Assembly (NCBI GenBank): GCA_032154105.1
Contig: JALDYI010000009.1
Coordinates: 1-31,137, forward strand
DNA from: UBA6022 sp032154105
GTDB lineage: Bacteria; Patescibacteriota; Saccharimonadia; Saccharimonadales; Saccharimonadaceae
Direction: 5' to 3'
DNA length: 31,137 nt
Part shown: positions 16,368 to 23,180 of the stretch, piece by piece
Layout of the letters: every line of letters begins with the position of its first letter
How positions within the stretch are numbered: the stretch's first letter is position 1
Notes under the pieces: model-generated
The model's input: only the letters and a program-made list of their open reading frames with translations
The model's database searches: none
What the model was told of the DNA's origin: nothing
Position numbers and translations under genes: made by a program

Positions 16368-16392
16368 AAAGGCCTGTCAGTATGCCTGGCGG
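16368..16392 (+). terminator. Intrinsic terminator
   Basis: AAAGGCC and GGCCTTTTTT frame a short imperfect hairpin followed by a T-run, ending the DUF1761 gene. Confidence 0.7.
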
Positions 16393-16417
16393 GCCTTTTT
16401 TGTTTGCCGATGCGGCG

Positions 16418-16423
16418 TATAAT
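16418..16423 (+). promoter_or_regulatory. -10 box of the VOC gene
   Basis: TATAAT, with a leader of about 25 nt before the ATG at 16455 that contains AGGGAGGTG. This is a standard SD-led arrangement. Confidence 0.6.
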
Positions 16424-16454
16424 GGGAGTATCAGCCTTAATAAGGGAGGTGTCT

Positions 16455-16829
16455 ATGCTAAATCAAGCAACTGTTCTGGCAACACTGGCCGTTTCGAATA
16501 TAGCGGCAGCAAAAGAGTTTTATGGCGGGAGGCTCGGGCTCGCTATGGTTGATGAGAATCAAGGTGGCGTAACGTACGCGAGTGGTACGGGAAAACTGTT
16601 TGTATATGAGGCGCCAACCGCTGGCACCAACAAGGCAACATCTGCCTCATGGGATGTTGATGATGTTGAAGAGGTGGTCGATGAGCTTGCGGCAAAAGGT
16701 GTTGTTTTTGAGCACTACGACATGCCTGGGATGGCACGAGAGGGCGATATCCACTTTATGGGGCCATACAAATCCGCCTGGTTTAAAGACCCCGATGGTA
16801 ATATTTTAAGCGTGGGTAGTCAGGAATAA
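16455..16829 (+). CDS. VOC family (glyoxalase/bleomycin-resistance fold) protein
   Basis: 124 aa from the ATG at 16455, chosen because GGGAGGTG precedes it; the frame opens earlier at 16404 but that lies upstream of the -10 box. The beta-alpha-beta-beta-beta pattern is clear: ATVLATLAVSNIAAAKEFYGGRLGL at the N-terminus and KSAWFKDPDGNILSV at the C-terminus, with the usual final metal-ligand position (Glu) replaced by Leu/Ser. It may bind or isomerise a small molecule; the substrate cannot be told. Members with this sequence type are often annotated only as VOC proteins. Confidence 0.88.
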   Translation: MLNQATVLATLAVSNIAAAKEFYGGRLGLAMVDENQGGVTYASGTGKLFVYEAPTAGTNKATSASWDVDDVEEVVDELAAKGVVFEHYDMPGMAREGDIHFMGPYKSAWFKDPDGNILSVGSQE

Positions 16830-16871
16830 TACTGGCGACGTAGCGGTCGACTGTTTTCATCTTGCGGAAGT

Positions 16872-16911
16872 CGTGAATGGGCCGTTGGTAAAAACCAGGG
16901 CCCCATTCACG
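16872..16911 (+). terminator. Strong hairpin between the VOC gene and the RNase H fusion
   Basis: CGTGAATGGG and CCCATTCACG form a perfect 10-bp base, with further pairing inside (TTGGT/ACCAG). Only GTTTAAT follows, so the T-run is weak. It may terminate VOC transcripts or protect an RNA end. Confidence 0.5.
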
Positions 16912-16922
16912 TTTAATGGAGG

Positions 16923-16928
16923 TATAAT
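16923..16928 (+). promoter_or_regulatory. -10 box of the RNase H fusion gene
   Basis: TATAAT ends 9 nt before the ATG. GGAGG overlaps its upstream side at 16918-16922 and would not be in a transcript made from this box, so the message is predicted to be leaderless. Confidence 0.5.
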
Positions 16929-16936
16929 AAATAGTA

Positions 16937-17830
16937 ATGATTACGTATTATACCGACGGCAGCGCGAGCCCGAACCCAGGTCCCGGGGGCTACGCTGTTA
17001 TTAAAGAACTACAACCGCACCTTATCGGGAGCGAAGAAGGACAGACAACGAATATTCGCATGGAAGGCAAGGCTATTTTAGCCGCCTTAAAAGATGCAAA
17101 TGGCGAGCACTGCGAGATTTTTACTGATAGCGAGTTTTGGATTAATGTCATCACGAAGTGGGCGCCAGGCTGGGAAGCTAAAGGCTGGAAGAAAAAGGGC
17201 GGAGAGATCAAGAATCTCGATATTGTCCAAGAGGTATATCCGATTTATCAGCAGTCAAATGCCACATTGACATGGGTGCGCGGGCATGAGGGCGACATCG
17301 GCAATGAATTGGCTGATGAATGGGCAAATAAAGCTCGTGAACGTGGCGAGGTTGGGCCTGTATTGGTCGAGGCGCAAGCGCCAAGATCTGCCGAAGCGTA
17401 TGTCGATGAATTTTTAGGCCTTGGAGCTGTTATGCAGCTTGCGACAAGCCGTGAGAATGTACCTTGGATTTCGACTGTATATTTTGTAGCCGACAATGAT
17501 CGAAATATTTATTGGTTGAGCTTGCCGAGTCGCCGCCACAGTGAAGAGGTGGCTGGCAATCCTCGCGTGGCAATTGCGATTGCAATTAAACAAGACTTGC
17601 CCGTGATTGGCATCCAGGCGGAAGGTTCGGTGACTATTGTTGACGACGGGGCGATCGTTGAGACGATCCTTGCGAGCTATGTGAAAAAATATGATGGTGC
17701 CGGCAGGGAATTTCACCAGCGCTTTGTTGAAGGAAAGAATAAGCACCGGCTATACAAATTGACACCAAGTAGTATGGTGCTATTCGACGAAGTGCATTTT
17801 AAAACTAGTCCTGCGCAGCGGATCATCTAA
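16937..17830 (+). CDS. RNase HI fused to a PNPOx-like flavin-binding domain
   Basis: 297 aa in one uninterrupted frame. Residues 1-135 are an RNase HI domain with all four acidic catalytic residues: Asp7 (YTDGSASPNPGPGG), Glu43 (RMEGKAILAAL), Asp64 (IFTDSEFW) and Asp127 (GNELADEWA), plus His117 in VRGHEGD. It should cut the RNA strand of RNA-DNA hybrids. After a linker (about 136-158) comes a split-barrel domain of the pyridoxamine 5'-phosphate oxidase type (about 160-290): AVMQLATSRENVPWISTVYFVADNDRNIYWLSLPSRRHSEEVAGNPRVAIAI resembles the FMN-binding half of general-stress and F420/FMN-dependent proteins. I know of no standard pairing of these two domains. The coupled downstream gene is a CYTH protein. 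Confidence 0.85.
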   Translation: MITYYTDGSASPNPGPGGYAVIKELQPHLIGSEEGQTTNIRMEGKAILAALKDANGEHCEIFTDSEFWINVITKWAPGWEAKGWKKKGGEIKNLDIVQEVYPIYQQSNATLTWVRGHEGDIGNELADEWANKARERGEVGPVLVEAQAPRSAEAYVDEFLGLGAVMQLATSRENVPWISTVYFVADNDRNIYWLSLPSRRHSEEVAGNPRVAIAIAIKQDLPVIGIQAEGSVTIVDDGAIVETILASYVKKYDGAGREFHQRFVEGKNKHRLYKLTPSSMVLFDEVHFKTSPAQRII

Positions 17831-17849
17831 GCAAGGAGCGAGAGAATTT

Positions 17850-18404
17850 ATGCGAGAGATAGAGATTAAGGCTACGATTACGTCCGTCCAGTCGATCATT
17901 GACGCGCTTGCAAAGCAAGGTGCGCTGGCAACCGATCCCGTTACGCAGCACGACCGTGTGTACGGGCTGCCCGAAGTGGATGGTGGAGGTGACAATACCG
18001 CTCCATGGCTACGTATTCGTAGCGAGACGAAGCAAGGTCAAACGAGTCATATTTTTACACTAAAGAGGTCGGTGACGAGTCAGCTCGATAGTATTGAGCA
18101 CGAAACTGAAGTTGCTGATGAGTCTGAGCTTGAGATGATCATCAAGCAGTTGTCTTTTTCGTTGTATTCTGACCTAACGAAAACTCGTCAAAAGGCGCAT
18201 ATTGGTGATATTGAAGTATGTATTGACGTAGTCGAGGGTCTAGGTAGTTTTGTTGAGGTTGAGAAGCTGACGGACGACGATGCGGATATTGATGCCGTTC
18301 GTGCTGAGCTATGGCAGGTTCTTGCATCGCTTGACATCGACCCTGAGAGTGAAGTAACTGACGGCTATGATGTCCTTATGAATAAGAAGCTGGCGGCCGT
18401 ATAG
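17850..18404 (+). CDS. Second CYTH-domain protein
   Basis: 184 aa. The ExExK motif is at Glu3, Glu5, Lys7 (REIEIKA), followed by WLRIRSETKQGQTSHIFTLKR, EHETEVAD, KTRQKAHIGDIEVCIDVVEGLGSFVEVEKL, all typical of the AcyB (class IV adenylate cyclase-like) branch of CYTH. It may act on a triphosphate or make cAMP. It is only distantly similar to the CYTH protein at 14133. AAGGAG lies 11 nt before the ATG. It starts 19 bp after the RNase H fusion, in the same operon, and is followed 2 bp later by another gene. Confidence 0.88.
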   Translation: MREIEIKATITSVQSIIDALAKQGALATDPVTQHDRVYGLPEVDGGGDNTAPWLRIRSETKQGQTSHIFTLKRSVTSQLDSIEHETEVADESELEMIIKQLSFSLYSDLTKTRQKAHIGDIEVCIDVVEGLGSFVEVEKLTDDDADIDAVRAELWQVLASLDIDPESEVTDGYDVLMNKKLAAV

Positions 18405-18406
18405 AC

Positions 18407-18910
18407 GTGAAGTCGGTAGCAGTGAATGACCGGATGCAGCAAGGATATGTCTATACACTCGTGGCGCCAATGGGTGAAGATTTCTCCTCGGATTTCACGC
18501 CCGAATTAACACCAAAGCAGATGCTGCATCTTGGTGTGTTTGGCGGCGTGTATATGCGTGATTGCCGCGATGAATTCCCTGATGATTGGTTTAGCAATGC
18601 AGCATTGGCGCCTGGTAAAAGTGAGGCGTCCTTTAACTTTTTTCAAGTAGCCGCTAGTCAGTCTTTGGTCGAGTGGCGAAAGAAGGGGTGGATTTATGAC
18701 GATGATCCTCGTGGGTGGTTTCAGTGGTATTGTCGCTACTACATGGGGCGGCGCCTGCCAGAAGAGGACAAGCGACAGATTAAACGCTGGAAGCAGATGG
18801 TTCGCCACGTGGCGCAGATTAAGGCGCACTGCGCGCCAGGTGATTTAGCTTGTCGTCGTCGGCAGCGCCAAGCACTGCTTCACTGGGCGTATGATAGCAG
18901 GAAGTTATGA
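18407..18910 (+). CDS. Conserved hypothetical protein, LGVFGG motif
   Basis: 167 aa with a GTG start 2 bp after the CYTH stop; an ATG nine codons on is the alternative. It is cytoplasmic and rich in Trp, Arg and Tyr. It contains LGVFGGVYMRDCRDEFPDDWF, SQSLVEWRKKGWIYDDDPRGWFQWYCRYYMGRR and a basic C-terminal helix (EEDKRQIKRWKQMVRHVAQIKAHC). I recall similar proteins of unknown function in bacteria and fungi. The many basic and aromatic residues would suit nucleic-acid or nucleotide binding, but there is no clear catalytic motif. Its stop overlaps the yaaA start (ATGA). Confidence 0.75.
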   Translation: MKSVAVNDRMQQGYVYTLVAPMGEDFSSDFTPELTPKQMLHLGVFGGVYMRDCRDEFPDDWFSNAALAPGKSEASFNFFQVAASQSLVEWRKKGWIYDDDPRGWFQWYCRYYMGRRLPEEDKRQIKRWKQMVRHVAQIKAHCAPGDLACRRRQRQALLHWAYDSRKL

Positions 18911-19671
18911 TTACAATACTGACACCATCAAAGACTATGGATTTTATCGGCTTGGCGCCAGCCTATGTCGAGCCGACATCTACGGTTTTTAATACCGAAG
19001 CCGCCGAGCTTCGCGGGCTTATTGCTAGCTACGATACTGCGACCATCAAAGGCTTGATGTCGGTGAGCGATGACCTGGCGCAAAAGGTGCGCGCGATGTA
19101 TCGACAGGATGTTCAGAAGCCTGCTTTTTGGGCGTATGACGGCGATGTGTTCAAGGGCGTTCAGGCCGCCACGCTAGCAGAGGCGGATGCGATATTCGCT
19201 CAAAAACATGTGCTAGTGCCGAGCGGTCTGTATGGACTCGTCCGGCCTTTTGATCTTATTTCACCGTACCGACTGGAGATGAAAGCCAAGGTCGCAACTG
19301 CAAATGCGGATACACTTTATCGATTCTGGGGTGATAGGCTTGGCGGCTATGTTGAAGGTCATGCCGATCATGAGGTGCTGATGTTATCGTCTCAGGAATA
19401 TGCGCGGACTATTACGCCGTATCTCTCGCCGCAAACCCGAGTGGTGACACCAGCTTTTATCGACAAAAAGCCAAATCACACCGAGGCGCAGGTGGCGATT
19501 TACAATAAAATGATGCGTGGTGTCATGGGCCGATGGGTGATCGATCGGCGCATCGATTCACTCAAACAAATAACGGACTTTAGTGCGCACGGCTACATGT
19601 ATAGTGAAGAACGTAGCTCGACCGATCGACCAGTCTTCTACCGTGAAGTTATGACACCTCTGGTTCTATAA
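18907..19671 (+). CDS. yaaA: YaaA family protein (peroxide stress response)
   Basis: 254 aa, full length for the DUF328/YaaA family. The N-terminal MITILTPSKTMDF matches the family start, and the middle has AYDGDVFKGV, VPSGLYGLVRPFDLISPYRLEMK and the C-terminal part NYMMRGVMGRW-like segment (NKMMRGVMGRWVI) and DFSAHGYMY. In E. coli YaaA lowers free iron during peroxide stress and binds DNA. It is the last gene of a run that includes the RNase H fusion. Its 3' end overlaps the convergent oxygenase gene by 23 bp, so transcripts from the two sides can pair. Confidence 0.92.
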   Translation: MITILTPSKTMDFIGLAPAYVEPTSTVFNTEAAELRGLIASYDTATIKGLMSVSDDLAQKVRAMYRQDVQKPAFWAYDGDVFKGVQAATLAEADAIFAQKHVLVPSGLYGLVRPFDLISPYRLEMKAKVATANADTLYRFWGDRLGGYVEGHADHEVLMLSSQEYARTITPYLSPQTRVVTPAFIDKKPNHTEAQVAIYNKMMRGVMGRWVIDRRIDSLKQITDFSAHGYMYSEERSSTDRPVFYREVMTPLVL

Positions 19672-20497
19672 AGAGAGCGCTGAAATCTTGCGGGTTTATG
19701 TGGTAATTGAATCCCGGTTCTTTCTCTTGAAGGCGGCCGTGTGTTGCTTTATTGTACACGGGGCTGTTTGCTAGCCGAATAAAGCATACAATGGCGTAGC
19801 GGCCGATGTCTTTTGTCTGCTCGGTTGCTACAACTCGGTGCGCAAGTGCACGTAGCTCGCCACCTGATTCGTACTGTAATTGCATGGCTGGAATGACGGC
19901 TGTCTTGCCGCTTTCAACGGGCATATCGTGCCATTCGTTAGTCTCGTAGTCGAGCCGCTCACAGCCGCTATCAGTTTCATACAGATGAAATGTAAATCCG
20001 CTTTGGTCGGTGTGTGGCTCGGCGATGAAATCGCCCGCTGCGCGGCCGCCAGTGTAGTGAATGAAACGTATGAACGCAAGGTTTTCACTCGCTTTGACTT
20101 TTTCGCAAAAACCCGAAAGGCCATATTCCTGCTCAACTTGTTCGGCAAATTGAGCCGCAAGTGGTGTCATTTGCTTTGATAGTGCAAGTGCCGCGTGTGC
20201 GAATCGTCGTTCGGTTTCACCGATCGGTCGAGCCAAAAGCTCCTCTAGATAAGATTGATGAGCCGTAGCGACGTCGAAATTCTCTTTTTGATCGGCGTGA
20301 TTTCCGATGCCATCCTTGAACTCATAGCCTGTTCCGGCTGCGTCGCTGTTGGCGGGCAATGTTTGTTTGTCCTCAAGTGAAAGCGCACAAAACGATTGCC
20401 ATAGTAGCGCAGCCTCTTCGACCGTCGCTTTCAGGCTTGGTGCATATGGCAGCATAGCTACGCCTTCTGTTTTTAGGGATTTAATTGATTCGCTCAT
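19649..20497 (-). CDS. 2-oxoglutarate/Fe(II)-dependent oxygenase, isopenicillin N synthase-like
   Basis: 282 aa from the ATG at 20497, which has AAGGAG nine nt upstream. The N-terminal DIOX_N-like part is present (SLEDKQTLPANSDAAGTGYEFKDG), and the jelly-roll core carries the iron ligands His162 and Asp164 (EPHTDQSGFTFHLY) and His220 (LAHRV). The usual RxS co-substrate site appears as RYAIVCF with Arg233 and no Ser, so 2-oxoglutarate binding may differ. The substrate is unknown. Oxygen-using enzymes of this kind are unusual for a mostly fermentative small-genome bacterium. It overlaps yaaA tail to tail. Confidence 0.85.
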   Translation of the reverse strand: MSESIKSLKTEGVAMLPYAPSLKATVEEAALLWQSFCALSLEDKQTLPANSDAAGTGYEFKDGIGNHADQKENFDVATAHQSYLEELLARPIGETERRFAHAALALSKQMTPLAAQFAEQVEQEYGLSGFCEKVKASENLAFIRFIHYTGGRAAGDFIAEPHTDQSGFTFHLYETDSGCERLDYETNEWHDMPVESGKTAVIPAMQLQYESGGELRALAHRVVATEQTKDIGRYAIVCFIRLANSPVYNKATHGRLQEKEPGFNYHINPQDFSALFIEPEVS

Positions 20498-20541
20498 GAT
20501 ATCGCTCTCCTTATGTGTCAAAGTCTAGACGAGGACAACAA

Positions 20542-20568
20542 TATAAAAAAGTGAGCAATCACTCACTT
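20542..20568 (-). terminator. Intrinsic terminator of the NUDIX gene
   Basis: Read on the minus strand, AAGTGAG, a 6-nt loop and CTCACTT form a perfect 7-bp stem followed by a T-run. It separates the NUDIX gene from the oxygenase gene. Confidence 0.85.
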
Positions 20569-20593
20569 AAAATATCTGAGAAATATTGTATTA

Positions 20594-21292
20594 CTATCTT
20601 TCCTGAGTTGACTCGATATAAAACAGGGGTAGTGTAGTGATCGTCCCTGCTTTAAGGGCACCAAGGACGGTTCTGATGCTTGTAATCGAGTCGTGCGGAT
20701 TACTTTCATTTGCGATTGCATCGTCGATTGAGGTCCAGAAATTATGACCGTAGTCGGTATCGGATAGCGTGCCGCTGTGCGTATCCGCGTAGCAGATCGG
20801 GAAGAGGACGTCGGAGAATAATTGATCATTTTCATACATCGTTCTTCGCTCATGGCCGGCAAGACTGAAGGTAGCCTCGAGTCCCGTTTCTTCTCGTAGT
20901 TTTCGCGTCGCCGCCTCAAGCAAAGGTTCGCCTTTGACGATTGTTCCACCCATAACGCCAACTTTGCCAAAGGAGGGCTGACTACCACGCACCTGGTTTA
21001 AGATTTCGATTCCGTTATCTGTCTGGCGGGAAACGATTGTAATGACATTTATTTTGAACAAGCGATTTGATTGGTCGCTCGTATGATGAATATCGGCTAC
21101 ATGCCGTTGACCTTCTGAGGTGAGTCGATATCCTTCGCTAGTCTTTTCTACTAGTTGCTTTTGGATGAGTGACTTTAGGTGATAGTTATAGAGGTCATTT
21201 GGCGTATCTGCCGGCTTCATTTCGCTGTAGCGCATTGAGTCGGTATTCTTCAGGCGGGAAATAATATGATTTTGAAGAGATGGTAGCTGCAT
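20594..21292 (-). CDS. Winged-helix/NUDIX hydrolase protein
   Basis: 232 aa from the ATG at 21292 (MQLPSLQNHII), 10 nt after a TATAGT box; a longer frame opens at 21331. Residues 1-70 look like a winged helix-turn-helix domain (SEMKPADTPNDLYNYHLKSLIQKQLVEKTSEGYRLTSEG). The rest is a NUDIX domain with the box GGTIVKGEPLLEAATRKLREETGL. The two metal-binding Glu of REETG are kept; the first Glu of the classical RExxEE is Lys. It may hydrolyse a nucleoside diphosphate compound, or sense one and regulate transcription. The domain order is the reverse of NrtR. It is divergent from metK. Confidence 0.85.
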   Translation of the reverse strand: MQLPSLQNHIISRLKNTDSMRYSEMKPADTPNDLYNYHLKSLIQKQLVEKTSEGYRLTSEGQRHVADIHHTSDQSNRLFKINVITIVSRQTDNGIEILNQVRGSQPSFGKVGVMGGTIVKGEPLLEAATRKLREETGLEATFSLAGHERRTMYENDQLFSDVLFPICYADTHSGTLSDTDYGHNFWTSIDDAIANESNPHDSITSIRTVLGALKAGTITTLPLFYIESTQER

Positions 21293-21301
21293 ATATGAGT
21301 A

Positions 21302-21307
21302 ACTATA
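21302..21307 (-). promoter_or_regulatory. -10 box of the NUDIX gene
   Basis: TATAGT on the minus strand, 10 nt before the chosen ATG. It is divergent from the metK promoter at 21346. Confidence 0.4.
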
Positions 21308-21345
21308 TGATTTATTCAGTAGTGCGGTCAAGCGTCCGTGTATTG

Positions 21346-21354
21346 TGCTACACT
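21346..21354 (+). promoter_or_regulatory. Extended -10 promoter of the metK leader
   Basis: TGC followed by TACACT, about 15-20 nt before the riboswitch core. It is identical to the box before the histidine kinase gene at 9450. Confidence 0.6.
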
Positions 21355-21372
21355 AAACAAGTAACAAACTAA

Positions 21373-21469
21373 ATATCAAGAGAGCGATGAGGGACTGGCC
21401 CGATGACTCGCCGGCAACCTGTAGAAATATAAGGTGCCAAATCCAGCCTGATGGCATCAGGAAAGATAT
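21373..21469 (+). ncRNA. SAM-I (S-box) riboswitch aptamer
   Basis: The closing stem P1 is ATATC/GATAT. The conserved core parts appear in order: AAGAGAGCGATGAGGGACTG, GGCCCGATGA, CCGGCAACC, AAGGTGCCAAATCCAGC and GGAAAGAT. This is the classical SAM-I riboswitch, which binds S-adenosylmethionine and lowers expression of methionine/SAM genes. It lies directly upstream of metK, the SAM synthetase, so it forms a feedback loop. Confidence 0.95.
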
Positions 21470-21499
21470 ATGAGTACATCTTTTATTCAAAAAGAGAAG

Positions 21500-21538
21500 C
21501 TCCTTTCTTGATTGTCTTAAGGGACAGATAGAGAGGAG
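21500..21538 (+). promoter_or_regulatory. Riboswitch expression platform hairpin hiding the metK SD
   Basis: CTCCTTTCT (21500-21508) pairs with AGAGAGGAG (21530-21538) over 9 positions including one G·U, with an inner TGTC/GACA stem. The right arm contains the SD AGGAG, 6 nt before the ATG, and is followed by TTTTT. The hairpin can therefore block ribosome binding, end transcription, or both. Confidence 0.75.
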
Positions 21539-21544
21539 TTTTTC

Positions 21545-22516
21545 ATGTCTGTACAAATCAATTATCGCACCGCCGAGAGCGTGTCGCCAAAGCACCCGGA
21601 TAAAATTGCCGATCAAATATCCGATGCGATCCTGGACGCACATCTTGCAGAGGATCCACTGGCGCGTGTGGCGGTCGATGTAGCTGGCGGTCATGGCAAG
21701 CTGTTTGTCACGGGTGAGGTGACGTCGAAAGCGGTAAATGTCAATGTAGCAGAGATTGTGCATCGGCTAGCGGGCGATATTGAGCTTATAAATAACCTTG
21801 CGCCGCAAAGCCTAGAGATCGCCCAAGGGGTTGATACGGGCGGGGCGGGCGATCAAGGGATTATCACCGGCTACGCAACAAATGAAACGTCAGAATTATT
21901 ACCGCGTGAGGTCATCTTGTCGCGGGCGCTGAACCAGTATCTTTATGCTATCTGGCCATTCGACGGCAAGACGCAGATTACGTTACACGGCTCGCATATT
22001 TCGGGAGTAGTGGCGAGCTTTCAGCATGCGCCGAGTGACAAGTTGCGTCACGCTGTTGATGTTTGGCTAGCCGATTATGAGCTCGACAAAGATATCCGTA
22101 TTCACGTCAACCCGAGCGGTGACTGGCAAGTCGGTGGCTATGATGCAGATGCGGGATTGACTGGCCGTAAACTGGCGGTCGACAACTATGGTCCGCGCAT
22201 TGCTGTCGGGGGCGGGGCATTTAGCGGTAAGGACCCGAGTAAGGTTGATCGTAGTGCCGCCTATGCGGCCCGGAAAGTTGCGGTTGATTACCTTCGTCAG
22301 CGCAACGCCAAGGAGGTGTCTGTACGCCTCGCGTATGCGATTGGCGTGGCCGAACCCCTGGAGCAGACGGTTGTCGTCGACGGCATATCAGAAGTGATTA
22401 GTGGATATGACTTAACCCCAAATGGTATCATTTCATTTTTAGATTTACGACGCCCAGTGTACGAACAGACGGCGCAGTATGGGCACTTTGGTCACGGATT
22501 TGATTGGGAACGATAG
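21545..22516 (+). CDS. metK: S-adenosylmethionine synthetase
   Basis: 323 aa, shorter than the usual 380-400. It makes SAM from methionine and ATP. Signatures present: SPKHPDKIADQISDAILDAHL with the ATP-site His, FVTGEVTSKA, GAGDQGIITGYATNET, VNPSGDWQVGGYDADAGLTGRKLAVDNYG and GGGAFSGKDPSKVDRSAAYAARKVA. The missing length lies in loops of the middle and C-terminal domains; all catalytic motifs are kept. Expression is controlled by the SAM-I riboswitch upstream. The product feeds the methyltransferases seen at 4720, 8244 and 30199. Confidence 0.96.
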   Translation: MSVQINYRTAESVSPKHPDKIADQISDAILDAHLAEDPLARVAVDVAGGHGKLFVTGEVTSKAVNVNVAEIVHRLAGDIELINNLAPQSLEIAQGVDTGGAGDQGIITGYATNETSELLPREVILSRALNQYLYAIWPFDGKTQITLHGSHISGVVASFQHAPSDKLRHAVDVWLADYELDKDIRIHVNPSGDWQVGGYDADAGLTGRKLAVDNYGPRIAVGGGAFSGKDPSKVDRSAAYAARKVAVDYLRQRNAKEVSVRLAYAIGVAEPLEQTVVVDGISEVISGYDLTPNGIISFLDLRRPVYEQTAQYGHFGHGFDWER

Positions 22517-22533
22517 TGGCTAAAATACTACTC

Positions 22534-22561
22534 TTGACATATGACGTGAAAGATTTAAAAT
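22534..22561 (+). promoter_or_regulatory. Promoter with consensus -35
   Basis: TTGACA (22534-22539), a 16-nt spacer and TAAAAT (22556-22561). The ATG at 22575 is 14 nt after the hexamer and has no SD, so the leader is only a few bases. Confidence 0.6.
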
Positions 22562-22574
22562 ATATCGTAACTAC

Positions 22575-23111
22575 ATGCGTATTAGAGAGATGATTGGCGA
22601 ACAAGAAAGTTGGGCTTTGGACTCAGAAACTGAGCCTGAGCCCATAGGCCACGATGAATATGTCGGGCAAGTTTTAGCGATATCGCATCAGATCGAGCAG
22701 GACGACCGGGTTAGCTATAGGCAGTGGCGGGGCAGGGAGAGAGACGACGTATCAATAAAAATATGGCCCGATAGGATTTTTGCTTCTTTGGCTCGACGTG
22801 CTTTTGATAATTATATAGCCATTGCTAGCGATGATGATAGGCGACGATTGGTGGAGGCTCTCGCATCTCGCACGATGCACCGGCTAGATGAACAGACGCC
22901 ACTCGATGACACACGGGTGATGCTCAACCACGTTCCTTTATTCTTCCACTCTCGGGTTGCGCTTATCGGCCATCGCGAGCGATCTGGCTCGAACATTACC
23001 CTCAAGTCGGATACATTATGGACACCCCTGGAGCGAGATGTGCTCGTGGGCGGGCTAGCGACAATGCTCTACTATAGTAAAAATCCGAACGAGCTTCGTA
23101 CTGTTGAGTAA
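22575..23111 (+). CDS. Hypothetical protein
   Basis: 178 aa, family not recognised. It is cytoplasmic and acidic at the N-terminus (EQESWALDSETEPEPIGHDEY), then helical and Arg-rich (SYRQWRGRERDDVSIKIWPDRIFASLARRAF; DDRRRLVEALASRTMHRL), with a last hydrophobic stretch (ERDVLVGGLATMLYYS) too short and polar to be a sure membrane segment. It has its own consensus promoter. The next gene, a DUF4868 protein, begins 69 bp downstream; whether they work together is unknown. Confidence 0.65.
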   Translation: MRIREMIGEQESWALDSETEPEPIGHDEYVGQVLAISHQIEQDDRVSYRQWRGRERDDVSIKIWPDRIFASLARRAFDNYIAIASDDDRRRLVEALASRTMHRLDEQTPLDDTRVMLNHVPLFFHSRVALIGHRERSGSNITLKSDTLWTPLERDVLVGGLATMLYYSKNPNELRTVE

Positions 23112-23180
23112 TTTACCTCTATTCGTACTTATGGTTCTTAAGGTACTATAGGATAAGTTTAAATAAAAGAAAGTTAGAAT

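Noticed and set aside
20563..20988. Minus-strand frame of 141 codons within the NUDIX gene
   Set aside because: Alternative frame of a recognisable NUDIX domain; no start signals.
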